Shown: positions 20,490 through 33,003 of the stretch, piece by piece
How positions within the stretch are numbered: the stretch's first letter is position 1
How the letters are laid out: each line of letters begins with the position of its first letter
DNA from: Notospermus geniculatus
Lineage: Eukaryota > Nemertea > Pilidiophora > Heteronemertea > Lineidae
Reading direction: 5' to 3'
DNA: 64,000 bases
NCBI GenBank assembly: GCA_002633025.1
Contig: NMRB01001215.1
Coordinates: forward strand, 4,237 to 68,236
Notes under the pieces: generated by a model
Databases searched by the model: none
The model's input: the letters and a program-made list of their open reading frames with translations, nothing else
Told to the model about the DNA's origin: nothing
Program-made: the position numbers and the translations under genes

Positions 20490-22324
20490 TTAGTAGATCT
20501 ATGATCATGAACGAGCACGACTGCCTCTGTACCAGAAACAATCTATCGGAATGAATCAGCGGAGGTCTGAGCCACCTCCTATATCGTTCTATATTAGAAA
20601 TTACCCACATCTTCCAGCCTGATACGAAAACGGAACAAGTTGTCATTTTATAGAGCACTTATTCTGATTTCAACCTTCGTCCTCAATTTCCGGTGATTCA
20701 AATTCCGATACACTGTCGCTTGCATGTCGTTGCTTTGAACACGATACGTTATAGTCGCGCCGTTGTGGGAGGTGGGGGAATCCAATGCAATATTATTCCT
20801 GTTTGTTGTTGAATATGGATACGCAGGTGCTCCCGGATTCGCTTTTTTCTCCTCCCCCAACACCAAGTACTCGACAGAGAACTGCCTCACCATACACGTC
20901 TGCGTCACCCGCTCATGTAAACTCCCGTATGCAAAACGCTAGAGGTAGTTCCCACAATGGCCCAGTACATGGTCTCCATGACAACAGTTTCCTCCTATTT
21001 TTCACTTGAGTTACCATGTCGTATCTGACAAATAAGGAGTTTAGTTGGTTACACTTTAACAAGTGGCGATACAGCTGTAGACCGGAACCCTCGTGGGGGA
21101 GCTCCGTCAGTGTTGCATACTCATGACAAATCCAATGAAAAGATTCGTCGCCGCAACGTTCCGCACAGCCTGCTGTGTTTTACTTTCATTACCATTAAGA
21201 CACAAGAGCATGGCTTCGTCAAGCATTAGAGTTGTTTGCCTTGCATGGAGGTCCGTGATTTATAATGGTTGGAGTTGTTTCGACTATCACCGATGTAGTT
21301 GTTCCATTACGTGGAGCACGATGATGTCATTTATCTCAGCTGTTTCTATGGATACGCTAAGAAAACCCCCCGTTTAAATTGCTTCGCTAATAACGAAAAC
21401 ACAGAAGCTCTAACTCTAATGAACTCGGCTTCTATGCTGTCTGATGTCATGCTTAGGGGATTCTTAAATTGAAAATTAAGATGGAATTGAAATATTTGCG
21501 GATAATTTTTTTGTATTTTGTGCTGGGTTTTGACGTTTGAATAAGATGAATTAGCGAAGATAGGCTAAATTTGTTGCTCCAAGGTCTATAACTGTAAGCT
21601 GAAGTATCCCAGATACTGCAGATTGACCGACCATGATATGAATGATTCTTATTCCATACAAACCCTTCCGCTACCACTGCCATTAACCACTTTCGCGGCA
21701 ATAGATTGACAGGAAGTCTCACAAAATAATTTCTCCTGATTGGCTCATCAGCAAATGACACGCCGGATCAGCAGAATGTGATGCTGCTGATTGGACAATA
21801 TGGCAGGAAATCTTGCCATTACCTGTTCTATAGGGAATACGTTATGTATAGTTGTCGCATCAGTGTTGTTGATTAGTTGTAAAGTTGACATGCTGTTTTT
21901 TTATATTTACAAAATATTGGACCACATATCACGTCGTGTTGTATCCGAAAGGCCAATCGGGCTCTAAAACGTGTAGCCAACAACTCATCTATTATATTTC
22001 GACGGAAAATTCGTCCTTCATCCAGAATTCATGCAAAGTGCTTGTTTGTCCGCATTTTACGATTACCCCAACCACATCAAAACCTGTAGTGTTGAGTAAA
22101 CAGTCATGGAGACAGCAATAGCCAATTCAAATAATGCGATACCTTACATTGCAAAATAATAGTCAGGACCGTGTATTAAAGGAGCTGGACGTCCAAGTTG
22201 TAAACACTCACTCACTGGTTCTCTATCCACGCGATGCCTGACTGCGTCAATAGTTGCGTCATTTTCTTTAAAACTACATGTATAGAAATGGAAGTGACAT
22301 CCCGGTCCTTATCAATTTCCCATA
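20490..22324. other. No gene recognised
   Basis: 1.8 kb with short open frames only. A proline/serine-rich frame at 20785-21009 has no supporting motif. Confidence 0.5.
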
Positions 22325-22800
22325 CGGTCACGTGCCAGGAATTGACCAATCAGCGCGGGGTTACATTGTAAAAGTAGATCTTTAAAAACCCGGTTTTCTC
22401 CATTTATCATAGATAATATCGAGTAAAAGGCACTTAAATATTCTGTTTGACACAGAAATAATTAAGAGAAAAATAACTTTCAACTTTTGGGAAAGTTTGA
22501 TAGTGGTTGTATCATAAGCCTGTCTTCCAGTGGGTTAAGTGTATTACTACGCCGATATGGAGTGGCTGCGTTGAAATATCGTGCGAAATTACCCCTCATA
22601 TTTTCAGTACCCCCAAACCCTGAAATTATCACGGTCAACCTACAACAAAAACTTCATGGTTTGAAGCATTAGGCTAGGGGTATGTTGTGTCCGAACGGTT
22701 CCTTCCAACGAAACTCTGGGACCAATCTACGAGCACGGGTATCTCGCCATTTCTAATGGTAAATGCATTGGCCACGCATTACAGGTGCGTGACCATACAA
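22325..22800 (-). repeat. Dispersed repeat, inverted partner of 2378-2855
   Basis: Matches 2378-2855 in reverse orientation with scattered substitutions and small indels. Confidence 0.75.
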
Positions 22801-22950
22801 ATTTTGCCCATTGCATAGGACGTGGTTTCGATGTGGTGCCACCTATGGTAGCTACATGTAACAATGGTCCCCGTTGGTGCGTAAGCAACTTCAACTTTTT
22901 AAAAAGGATAGCTGATTCTGTGGCTCAGTGCATGAGTTACCTCGCTAATC

Positions 22951-23127
22951 CCGGTGTAACGTTTTTCAGTGTGGCCGTTTTTCTGTGTGATTCCCATTGT
23001 TTGGAACACACTGGGAAACAAACTCGCTGTTTCTCTGTGTGTCGCCCATTGTCCAGTCGCCGCTTATCCGTCAATCTATTGTATTGTCACACTGGCTCAC
23101 AGGCCTCACTGAAAAACGTTACACCGG
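22951..23127. mobile_element. 177-bp MITE, TIR CCGGTGTAACGTTTTTCAGT
   Basis: Perfect 21-bp inverted ends. A near-identical but right-end-eroded copy is at 37348-37522. A relative with cacacagaaac interior motifs lies at 31011-31193. Confidence 0.85.
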
Positions 23128-23624
23128 CATTCGCCTCCCCAAAATGCTCACAACTGACGATGACTACATTCATAGTCATTTCATGTAAGCTTACATTTCA
23201 TGTACATCATCTGCAGTTCTCAATCCATGTCGAGGTCGGGTAATGAAAATCAGCCTCGGCCAATCGAATGGTGAGAAACAAACGGATTCTGAATTAATAT
23301 CCTATTCTGTCCAGCGGTAACCTTACACCCCTCCCCATGTCTTCCAGCGAGGTTCTTATCTCCCTGCCTCCTTTGACAACATTCCCGTCAATGGTGATAG
23401 AAAAACCGGCCAATCCTCTCATCTTTTATGCATAACCATACAGTGGTAAATTCTATCTGAGCTACTTTATGCAGATGTTTGGTAAGATCAATAAGAAAAT
23501 CCATGCTCGCGTCGGGGCAAGATGAGGAACTATGCAGCTTTCTCATCCTGCACAAAACTCAATTAACATCAAATGTATTCGTGTTTTGTATCAACTGCAC
23601 CGTCATTGTAGCCTCCGTTCTCTT

Positions 23625-24165
23625 TCTTACACCATTACGGGGGTATACCTTTGGTGCTGGTGTAAAGTAGAAAATACTCTAGCCTCGTTGACCTCGCTTA
23701 CATTAACCATTGCTGGTGTACACCATTACGGGGTTATATGCTACCTTTGGTGCTGGTGTAAAGTAGAAAATACTTTAGCCCTCGTTGACCTCGCTTATAT
23801 TAACCGTTGCTGGTGTACAACGGGGTTATACCTTTGGTGCTGGTGTAAAGTAGAAAAATACTCTAGCCTCGTTGATCTCGCTTACATTAACCGTTGCTGG
23901 TGTACACCATTATACGGGGTTATACCTTTGGTGCTGGTGTAAAGTAGAAACTACTCTAGCCTCGTTGACCTCGCTTACATTAAAGGAGCACGGTATTGCC
24001 ACTTTTTCTCGACANAAAGTAGAAAATACTCTAGCCTCGTGGACGTCGCTTACATTAACCGTTGCTGGTGTACACCACTACGGGGTTATACCTTTGGTGC
24101 TGGTGTAAAGTAGAAAATACTCCAGCCTCGTTGATCTCGGTTACATTAACCGTTGCTGGCGTATC
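23625..24165 (+). repeat. Minisatellite, units ~87-96 bp
   Basis: Units containing ttggtgctggtgtaaagtag and cctcgttgacctcgcttaca begin near 23651, 23747, 23834, 23928 and 24094. One unit is interrupted at 23985-24014 by unrelated sequence ending at an N (24015), probably an assembly defect. Confidence 0.85.
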
Positions 24166-24245
24166 GTCTTTGCTACAGTTGGCGACTACATGTAGGTAGG
24201 TTTAGCTTCGGTACGAAAGTCTGAACTGAGGACTAAGGGTAGTAC

Positions 24246-24397
24246 TAGGGAGGTTAAGAAATCAAACGATAAACGTTAACTTTACGACAACGTTATTTTT
24301 CATAGTACACATTACCAGATTTTATATTGCATTTTCGGTACAAAAATAACGTTGTCGTTAACGTTTACATTTATCGTTTGATTTCTTAACCTCCCTT
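24246..24397. mobile_element. ~150-bp MITE, TIR TAGGGAGGTTAAGAAATC, copy 1
   Basis: Inverted ends of about 30 bp include atcaaacgataaacgttaac. Copies are at 25604-25753 and 31772-31924; the three share a cgaaaatgcaat core. Confidence 0.85.
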
Positions 24398-25603
24398 TTG
24401 TCAAGTTTAAACACACGTTCTAATTATCATAGTGGACTAACGTACATGTACAACCTGATATAAGATGATTTCTTTATTCGTTTTTATCAGGGCGTGGCGG
24501 GGGCAAACGTAAATGCAGCCTTTGCCCCCGCATCCACATTTTTAGCATTCAAACTTGATTCATTTGGGATAATTTTCTTACTTTCGCTAAGTATCTTGAA
24601 TAAAAACAAGCGAACGAACTGTTCTTTGATATGTAAAAATGTGTTGAAAACGCGACGTTACCGATGATATAGAATATTAGAGGGATTTGAAATCGTGAGT
24701 GGTGGCAACTTTTATTATATTTATTGCACTCAACCTTCAGCGTGATTGCTCACCAGTTTGGAAAACCTCATACAAAATCTAATCTTTTTTAGTGTTTCAA
24801 AGGGTATGCTTCTTAAATATGGATTCTGTCCAAAACATATGTTTCCATACGGAAAAGCTTCGCTGATTGCATGTACAACGCAACTGAATCAAAGTCATGG
24901 TATCAAATTCTTGCTCGAACGACGGAACGATTTCATTTGTGTTCATTCATTGAAAACCCATCACTTCATCCACGAATTCCTTAAGAAATGGCCAACTGAG
25001 ACCCTATCAATCCCTTGCCGGTCACGGACGTGCGTGATAAACGAGTGATGGTGGATCATGGCTTATTCAATCACTTATTCATCAGTCGTCCTTTGGCTGG
25101 CCTTTTACATGGCGCGACACAACCCTATCTTGTACATTGAGACCCAGGAGAGAGGGCTTTGCAGGCAAGGGAATAGCCGTCATGTCTTAACCATATGGAT
25201 GGCTTCTTCGGGATACTAGAGGCTGTATATATGTTTTCTCTCAGACGGGTTTCGCAAAATGTTCTACATATTTATGATGATACGGGTTCATTTCGGCGTC
25301 TTGGTCTTCTAAGAGAATGTCAAAGGGAAGATCCTTTTGTATTTTGTATTTGATTTAAGGATTAACAGTGAATACGCCGTCGCCATTGAAGGGCCTGGTC
25401 GATGACTGCTACAAATCTTTTGATAAAATTTCTCGAGTTAGTCTAGGGAAATCGTGACATCAGCTTGGGGTTGGTTCTCAAAATGGGCTGAGCCTCCGCT
25501 GCAGGCAGTTTAAGACTAAAGGTTGTTGGAATGTTTGTTTGATGTCATCTTTGTTCGCCATTATTTTACACGACTTCGGTCGACAACGTCAATGAGGCGT
25601 TAT
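24398..25603. other. No gene recognised
   Basis: 1.2 kb between two copies of the same MITE; a 100-codon frame at 24746-25048 shows no motif. Confidence 0.5.
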
Positions 25604-25753
25604 TAGGGAGGTTTAGAAATCAAACGATAAACGTTAACGTCAACGACAACGTTATTTTTGTGCCGAAAATACAATATAAAATCTGCTTAATGTGTATAGT
25701 ATGGAATGTTGTCGTAAAGTTTACGTTTATCGTTTGATTTCTAAACCTACCTA
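25604..25753. mobile_element. ~150-bp MITE, copy 2 (family of 24246)
   Basis: TAGGGAGGTTTAGAAATCAA at the left, inverted at the right (ttgatttctaaacctaccta). The core sequence is in opposite orientation to copy 1. Confidence 0.85.
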
Positions 25754-26091
25754 TTGGCAAGAAGTACTGTGACAAGAAGCCCAGTGAAAACGAAACACTT
25801 GTAATGGAAAAAAATGAATAAAAAAATAGGCCGGTATTATTCACCCGTAGGCCTATTTACGGATGAATAATGAAAAATATCAATAATATTTTGTGATATT
25901 GAACCTTATATGGGTGTGCAGTGTTGAACATGGCTATTTAATCGCCCGTAAAATACGGGCGAACAACGTAGATTTTCAAATCTTGTTGACCCGTTTTACG
26001 TGCGAACACTGTTTTACTCACCCTAACCCTGATCCAGATGTCGCATGCGTCGGGAAGGATCGGAAGCTTTCGGGTCATTATTAGACTGGTA

Positions 26092-26459
26092 CCCGATCCT
26101 AACTATTTTACATCGGGCTTTTGCATATGTTAGGACCGGGCGTGCCTGCCTACCGCCTTCGTGCCTCTGATTGGTCGGTGCTGGCGCAGGTGGTAAGTAT
26201 GTGAACTATTATGTTGATAGATTTTCTATTTTTAACATGGAAACCCCCCCCCGGTGTGATTGGTGAATTTCCTGGGTCAAAGGTCGGTCACCTTCTATCT
26301 GCATTCTGGTACGTCAGCCGTATTGAGAATTGAATAAATTTACATAATTTACATAAAATTTTCAAGTGACGTCACTGTCAGAATTCCTCCACAAATGGCG
26401 GCCAAGACGGGGCATACCATTCAAAAGCGACACCATCGGTAGGACCAGGTACTAGTCTA
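26092..26459 (-). mobile_element. Non-autonomous DNA transposon with 9-bp TSD, copy 2
   Basis: In inverted orientation relative to 1750-2072 and 50699-51069. It is flanked by the perfect 9-bp repeat GGTCATTAT (26083-26091 and 26460-26468). Confidence 0.9.
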
Positions 26460-26475
26460 GGTCATTATCCGAGCT

Positions 26476-26872
26476 CCGGTAGCATTTTGGTTCCGAAGCT
26501 ACCGCTAGGGCTAGAAGGCTTCGGTTCTGGCTGCCATCTTTACGGCATAATAGTTGTCGCGAATCTATTTATAGATCATGATGTTGACATCACAGGTTAT
26601 TTTTAGAATGGGGTACCCGTAGCCACGTGCTAAATGTAATCGAACATGCCGAATCGCGCGGAATGGCAACACCGAGGATGTTTCTTGATGAGAAAGTTCG
26701 TATGTGTTGCAGATCTGTAACAAAAGCTCAAAATCATCGCCGTTTATTAGACCGGGGGAGAATGAAATTTTACGAGAAAATGGACTCCTACAGTGACGTC
26801 ATCAATAAAATGGCAGCCAGAACCGAAGCCTTCTAGCCCTAGCGGTGGCTTCGGGAACCAAAATGCACCGGT
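26476..26872. mobile_element. 397-bp element with ~60-bp TIRs
   Basis: The ends carry ggttccgaagctaccgctag and its near-complement through to gccagaaccgaagcc. It starts only 8 bp after the TSD of the previous element. Its interior matches, inverted, the 5' regions of gene copies A and B (8571-8815, 12960-13200). Confidence 0.75.
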
Positions 26873-27715
26873 AGTAATCCTTCGTTCTTGGGCAACCGTA
26901 AACGGGGGAATAAAAATGAAATAAGTCCGCGTAGAATCACGAACACTGTGAGAAAAGAAAGGTGATGGGATGGCAACTGTTTGAACTTCCTGATGCAGGA
27001 AGCGCCGAGGTGTATTTTTAGATATTTTCAGACCATCTAACCGTGAAATACCTCTCGCCTCTTAGCCAAAGGTCACTGTAACACATCACATCTTTTTCAT
27101 CTTCAAGCTTTCCGAGCACGAACCGATGATGTTCTTCCCATAAACGGCACATTAGAAAGTAATGGCCGTGACTTAGATGAATAAGACTTGCCTGTTTGAA
27201 TGAATTCATTGGGAGGGTAGGATAATTGGTTAAGGATCGGAACTAATGGAGTTAGACAGGCAGCGTTCACTCTTGTCATTGAATTCATCTCGAGTGTTTC
27301 AATGTCGCTGAAAGCTTGCTGAACCTGACTTCAATGCCATTTAAATTTAAATTTGGATTAGGATTTCAAGGTTTATTTATCTGAGGTGTCAAGATGCTGC
27401 TGAAAGCAGTTTTATCGACTGACGTCTCACTCTGCAGTCGATATCTTTCAAGCTTCTTTAACTGTTGTCAGTTTCAAAATATTTGAAGGGGACTTCAGCA
27501 AATAGTGAGTATTATGTCCAAGGTTGGTCAGTTTCTCAACTCAAAATCATTTCCATATGAAAAAAAACCTCGCGGCCACTGAGATGATTTAACTGGAGTT
27601 CTTGCAGTGAAGTGAATGTCAAGTGAAATTATGTAGGGGCCGACATTTACATTGATCTTATATACTTTAACGCTATACAATCTCTTGAATTTACGAATAT
27701 TGTAATTTAAAACGT
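26873..27715. other. No gene recognised
   Basis: Non-coding; nothing supported. Confidence 0.5.
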
Positions 27716-28060
27716 CCCTCTAAAAACCTGGATGTTGTATAACGATGTAACACTTTTGATGAAACACCATCCCATTAAATGGGGACCCAAGCCCACTGCC
27801 TCAATAGGTGTCACTAGTGGTTAAATCTATTTGAAATGAAACTGACATCCCGATCCTGATCAATTTCCCACACAAAAGGCGTACATTGTATACTGACCGG
27901 GTTTCGGTGTGCTGCCCTCTATCGTAACTAGGACCCCCATTAGGGCCCATTCCTTTACATGTATGTGCAACTTTGAATAAGCTTGATGACGGAGCATGTA
28001 AAAAGAAACAAAAAACTACACCCCATGAATAAAAAGTGTTACATCCTTACTGGACTCGGA
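27716..28060. mobile_element. TIR element, GATGTAACACTTTT ends, copy 1
   Basis: GATGTAACACTTTT (27744) and AAAAGTGTTACATC (28032-28045) are inverted. The ends and their outer 15-28 bp match 40024-40263 in reverse orientation, but the interiors differ. Confidence 0.6.
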
Positions 28061-28393
28061 GTTCTTAAGGCGAGACAGCGCCTTTAACACACCTCCATCT
28101 GACAGAACATGGTACACCTTTGACACCAATCTCATGTTAGCCAACCCGAGTGCAGGCATGCTGTCAATCGCTGAAATTCCAATGAGCAACGATATTATTA
28201 ATATTTGATAACCTATTCGGTAAAATGAAGGAGCAATGGGCGTCAGTGAGGTTTTAGAGCCTAATGTGATTTGGGGATACGTCCATAACTTCAAAGACGT
28301 CGAATTGGAAATCTTTCCATGAATTTCATTTCATTTCATAGTTTGATGGTCATCCCGATCAAATGACAAGAGAAAGGAACTGTTTCGTTAATG

Positions 28394-28650
28394 GGTGGCG
28401 TCCACTAGAGCGCCGACAACATTAGGAAGGGATGCGGAAGCAAATTATGCCATTCGGCATTCTTTCCGCGTCAATGACGTTTGGGCATTTTGCCCTCTCC
28501 CGAAAGTGCAGAAATGCCGGGAAATGTTTAGGAATGATAAAGACAGTGAACGTAATCTTTCAAGAATATGCGGAGAGTTTGCTGAATGAATGTGAATTTA
28601 CTAAACTTGCATTCCGCGTCTTGTCCGCGTCTTGCCCTAGTGGACGCCAG
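28394..28650. mobile_element. ~257-bp MITE, TIR TGGCGTCCACTAG, copy 1
   Basis: Inverted ends TGGCGTCCACTAG / CTAGTGGACGCCA. The inverted relative is at 61246-61500, matching through ccctctcccgaaagtgcaga and aagacagtgaacg. Confidence 0.8.
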
Positions 28651-28713
28651 GTTTAAGTAACGAAGTGAAGTACTCACAATCACAACCAGAATCAGGCAAA
28701 CTCCTGACTTTTA

Positions 28714-29604
28714 TGCTCACCTCTGTGAGGTGAGCTTCTCCCATGGTGTGTCGTCCGTCGTCGTAAACAGGGGTGGCACGTTTCTAAACCGCTTGGGTTA
28801 CAGACTTGAAATTTGGTGTACAGGTACCCTATGGTAAAAACTATCTCTGGACCGAAACTTAACACTGCTGCTTGTACAGTCTGGCCTGTAGGGGGCGCTT
28901 TGTGAAAACCTTCTTTCGGCCGTATCTCCTGAACGCTGTTAGCCAAAACCACGAAACTTTTATGGTGGGTTCCTCTGATGAGACTACATCACATAAATCC
29001 CGGGTTTTTGATTTGACCTACTTTTCAAGGTCACAGAGGTCAAAGTTCAAAATTCACTGTTTGGTGGCACATTTCATTGCTATTTGACATAGAGTGTTGT
29101 GATTTGGTGTGAAGATATATCTAGGCACCCTGCACGAATGCACCAAATTTCAACCCGATCGGACTTCAAATATGGCCGCCAGGAAGCCATCTTGAAAAAT
29201 GGACTTTGACCCACATTTTATAAATAGGAGTAGGTAGGATGTTTTAACGTTGTCAAAATATGTATCTAGGTACCATATAAATATATGGCAAATTTCAGGC
29301 AGATTCGACGTCAAATATGGCCACCAGGGAGCCATCTTGAAAAATGGACTTCGACCCACACCTCATAAATAGTGGTAGCTAGGATGCTTTAACCGTGCCT
29401 AAATATGTGTCTTGGTACCGTCTACTTATATGCCTAATTTTGGTTCGATTGGACTTCAACATGGCTGCCAGGCGGCCATCTTGAAAAATTGACTTTGGCC
29501 ATATCTCATCGGTAGTAAATGTTACAATGTTTCTGCACTAATCCTTCACCATTCAGTGTATCACCAGGCTACTCACACTTCATACTCTGTCACAGAGGTG
29601 AGCA
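28714..29604. mobile_element. 891-bp TIR element with three internal 145-bp repeats
   Basis: Ends TGCTCACCTCTGTGA and TCACAGAGGTGAGCA are perfect 15-bp inverted repeats. Inside, three units of about 145 bp each carry an atggccgccagg..gccatcttgaaaaatgga block (starts near 29171, 29316, 29460). There is no long frame. Confidence 0.75.
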
Positions 29605-31010
29605 CAATGGCCCTGGCCATTTCATTTTTAGATTTGGATGTGATTATCTCTTAAAGTAATGTTTTAAAATGGTGTTTTCAGCAATAAAAGATAAATACAG
29701 TATTGAGCTAACATATGTGCCAGATCCATTTATCAGTATTTTGAGTGTTTCTGCTTCATTTCAGACATTTTGCAAATGTCCTTTGTTTTACCATTCAGTT
29801 ATGTTATGGTCACATTTTTCGTGTTACGCAATATGAAGTGACTGTCTGAACTATAGGTGTATTCCTTCCATTTGGAATACAATTTTCCTACAATTAATAC
29901 CTAAAAATGACTAGGTATCATCGTTCCTTAATGAAACAGCTCCTTTCTCGGTGGTTCTGTGTAGCCAACGTGTTTATCCAGGCCAAAATAACAACAAATC
30001 AAACGGACTTGGAATCTTTAACCAATGCTCAAGACCGTGGCCAATAAAACGATATTTCATCCCGTAATATTGTCTCCGAACACTTCTTAGAATCACAGCA
30101 CAACGTTATCTCGGTAGCTATTAATTTGACGTCATCTGAGTCGGTCATATTAAGCCCCTTCACTCAGAGAGGCTATATGATACCTAACCTCATCTTATTC
30201 TCGGGTACTAATCAACGCTGTGTGCTTCTTATGCCGTTAATAGTATCGATGTGGCCTTTCCTTCGTCAGAACATCCGGCTTCATCCTTTGCACTTTTTCT
30301 TGCAGTATGCGCAATTCACAAGATCCTGAACCAAATTATTCCCATGGGAAAATCTAAATGGACTAATGAAAGACCATATTGGCCCTTCCAGTTCTGCGCA
30401 GTGTGCAACGTACATCAGTGCAGCTTCCCAGAAAATGACTTCCGACGTCATACTAAAATGCAAACCCGAAGAAATATAAAGCTAATTCCTCAATCTGTGT
30501 CAGCCGGGAGAAGCCAGCGGCTCTAACTGCTAATAGACTGCAAATTGGGTTCTTAGACCTGCCGATATATAAAACGACCCTTGAGTGAAGGAAGATGTGG
30601 CAACAAACACGAAGAGATTGAATTGCTTGCCATTTTGCTCAGAGTCAGCGAAGGCGAAAAAGAATGAGGCCGAATCCTATTAGAAACTGCACCAGTAAGT
30701 CGTAATGCACTACATCAACCATAATCGTATTTCGTCAGCTTATTCAGGGTGTCAGAGAAAGAGATTTTGGATGTGTAGTTAATTTTCAATGCCGTTCAGT
30801 CGTGTTTTCATACAAGAGACCGCGACCTTTCAGTAGGGGAACACAGAAAAATGTGTTACTATCGTGTCAGAGTGTTCCCAATACATGAGGGGAAACACCG
30901 AGAAATGGAGCGCCATGACACTTTACATCTTTCCTATGAGAAAAAAGATGCAAGTACAGCCTACACTTAGAATGAATTTCTATTCAGCCCTAATGTGGGT
31001 AACACCATAA
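29605..31010. other. No gene recognised
   Basis: 1.4 kb of mostly unique non-coding sequence. A fragment related to the CCGGTGTAAC MITE interior (ggggaacacagaaaa) is at about 30836-30915. Confidence 0.5.
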
Positions 31011-31193
31011 AGCCGGTGTAACATCTGCCAGTGTTCCCCATATGTGAGTGTTCCCTTCCTATTGTCTGACGGAATAAGCGGCGACTTGACAATAGGGGAC
31101 ACACAGAAAAACATGTCGATCTATCTGCCAGCGTTTCCCAAACAATAAGGGGACACACTGATCCACAGAAACACTGGCAGATATAACACTTGG
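31011..31193. mobile_element. 183-bp MITE, CCGGTGTAAC family
   Basis: GCCGGTGTAACATCTGCCAG at the left, with the inverse (ctggcagatataacacttgg) at the right. The interior shares the gcggcgacttgacaatagg block with 22951-23127. Confidence 0.75.
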
Positions 31194-31229
31194 TTCACAT
31201 ACATGGTACACGAACAAGTCGGCGAACAA

Positions 31230-31361
31230 TAGGGAGTTTTCGCAAAGCCCCCGAAACGCCAGCGCGAACGCGAAGCCCATTGTTCGATGCCACGACGACA
31301 GCAACGAACAAAAGGACAGACGTTCGCGTTGGCATTTCGGAGGCTTTGTGAAAACTCTATA
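31230..31361. mobile_element. 131-bp MITE, family TAGGGAGTTTTCGC, copy 2
   Basis: Same ends and interior (cccattgttcgatgccacga) as 1063-1193, and the same orientation. Confidence 0.85.
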
Positions 31362-31771
31362 TTGGCTCCACAAAGGATTCAAGACCATGAAATCTTTGTT
31401 TGCCACCATGTCTGTGTGCCGTGTAGCTCTATCTGAACCCGGCCTAAAGGAATGGTTACTTTATGGTAACACGTTACGAAGAGTAAGTCGCACATCACAT
31501 ACTTCTTCCTTCAATAGACTTACATGTATGAACACTTCCTTTCGCTTCTCTATGCATATGATATTCATTCCACCCAGGTGAGCAATAAAAGGCCCATTAC
31601 ATTACACCAACGCCCATCAACGAAGGTCCACTTCTTAAATAAAAATGCACCAACGACCTTGTGAAGCAGTATTTAATTGACTATCTTCATTTGTCAAGGT
31701 AGAACCATTTACATTAGCATCGTCAATTCATTCAGGATGCGTACATCATTCGTACCGATTAGTTACGTTAA

Positions 31772-31924
31772 TAGGGAGGTTTCGAAATCAAACGATAAAC
31801 GTAAACGTTAACGACAACTTTATTTTTGTACCGAAAATGCAATGCAAAATCTGGTTAATGTGTAGTATGAAAAATAACGTTGTCGTATAGTTTTGGTTTA
31901 TCGTTTGATTTCGAAACCTCCCCA
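31772..31924. mobile_element. ~150-bp MITE, copy 3 (family of 24246)
   Basis: TAGGGAGGTTTCGAAATCAA at the left, inverted at the right (gatttcgaaacctcccc). Confidence 0.85.
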
Positions 31925-32073
31925 CTGTGTGCATAACAACCGGGCATTTATGCAAATACTTGTCGGTGTACGCGCCCCCGCGTCGGAAAATATCGGCGGA
32001 TCGTCGATAACGATGGCATGGTCAACTTTAAGCCAAGGTCAGGTCGCACACCACTATGATTGCCTACGCCGCC

Positions 32074-32275
32074 ACTACGAAGTACGAAATACGAAATTCA
32101 CAACTTCATTTCCATGACGTAATGTATTTCTGGAGACGGTTACTATCACAATGGGTGATTTCAAAGTTGGTTTTAACATCGGTTTTACAATGCTTTAAAG
32201 CATTGTAAAACCGGTGTTAAAACCAACTTTGAAATCACCCATTATGTAAGACCGAGAGAGTTACATGTATGGTAC
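32074..32275. mobile_element. Fragment of the TAGTGAGG foldback family interrupted by a hairpin
   Basis: Left piece (cgaagtacgaaatacgaaat to ctggagacggtt) and right piece (taagaccgagagagtta) match the foldback family at 33004. Between them sits a 94-bp near-perfect hairpin at 32150-32243 (47-bp arms, one mismatch, starting AATGGGTGATTTCAAAG). Confidence 0.75.
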
Positions 32276-32284
32276 ATTATATCT

Positions 32285-32735
32285 TGCAAATCGAAAGATA
32301 GTTCAGTGATTTGCCGCAAGTGAGTGAATCATTCCACACTTGATATAGTGCAGACCAATGCTGATACTTTTTCACGTATTTATGAGTTCTTTGCACGTTA
32401 TATCGGTGGGATAATTTTATTTATTGTAGATTTGAAGTTATTAAGTGGATTTAGGCAAATTTTTACTGATGTTAAAGCGAATCGACAGTCATTTTGTAAA
32501 CAGAAGGATGATGTTTGTAAACATTGCCCTCACAGCCAATCAGAATGCAGGAAATGAGTGTTTGTAAACAAAGATTCGTCCCCTTTTGCATTCAAATTTT
32601 TTGGCTGACACATCGCTTTCAGTAGCAAATCAAATCAAAACATCAAACCCGGAAGTAAACAAACGAAAGTAGTTCCCGGAGCAATATGGCGCTGTCCGAT
32701 ATACATCAGAGTTACGATGACAGCGAATTTGCCAC
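32285..32735 (+). repeat. Dispersed repeat, partner of 7370-7810
   Basis: 32285-32430 and 32665-32720 match 7370-7500 and 7755-7810. The segment between is unrelated to the one at 7 kb. Confidence 0.65.
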
Positions 32736-33003
32736 GGGTCTTATCCGTCTGGAAGTGAATTTACGGTGCTTCCTCGGTGGAGCTAATAGGAAGAGCAAGA
32801 TAAACACGAGGCTGGTGCATCACAGGCTACAGTTGAGCGATCTATCAATTTGCACAGCAAGGCAGTTGTAAATTTTGCATGAAGATCAGATTCTTTGAAG
32901 CAGGCTATAGGCTACCGTGTCTCTCTGATGCTCCGCCATGCATCAGTACTTCTCTCTCGTTGCCTTTGCCTGAAATGTGGCGGACATCGTGATGTTTTGA
33001 CAA

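Noticed and set aside
20785-21009. Pro/Ser-rich frame with acceptor-like upstream sequence
   Set aside because: No donor or homology supports it; single short frame only.
23532-24108. Cys/Trp-rich repetitive frames
   Set aside because: Direct translation of the 87-96 bp minisatellite, whose unit length varies and breaks the frame.
32686-32871. Short frame starting MALSDIHQSYD, shared with 7773
   Set aside because: Identity is limited to the first 11 codons and is explained by a dispersed repeat; frames diverge immediately after.
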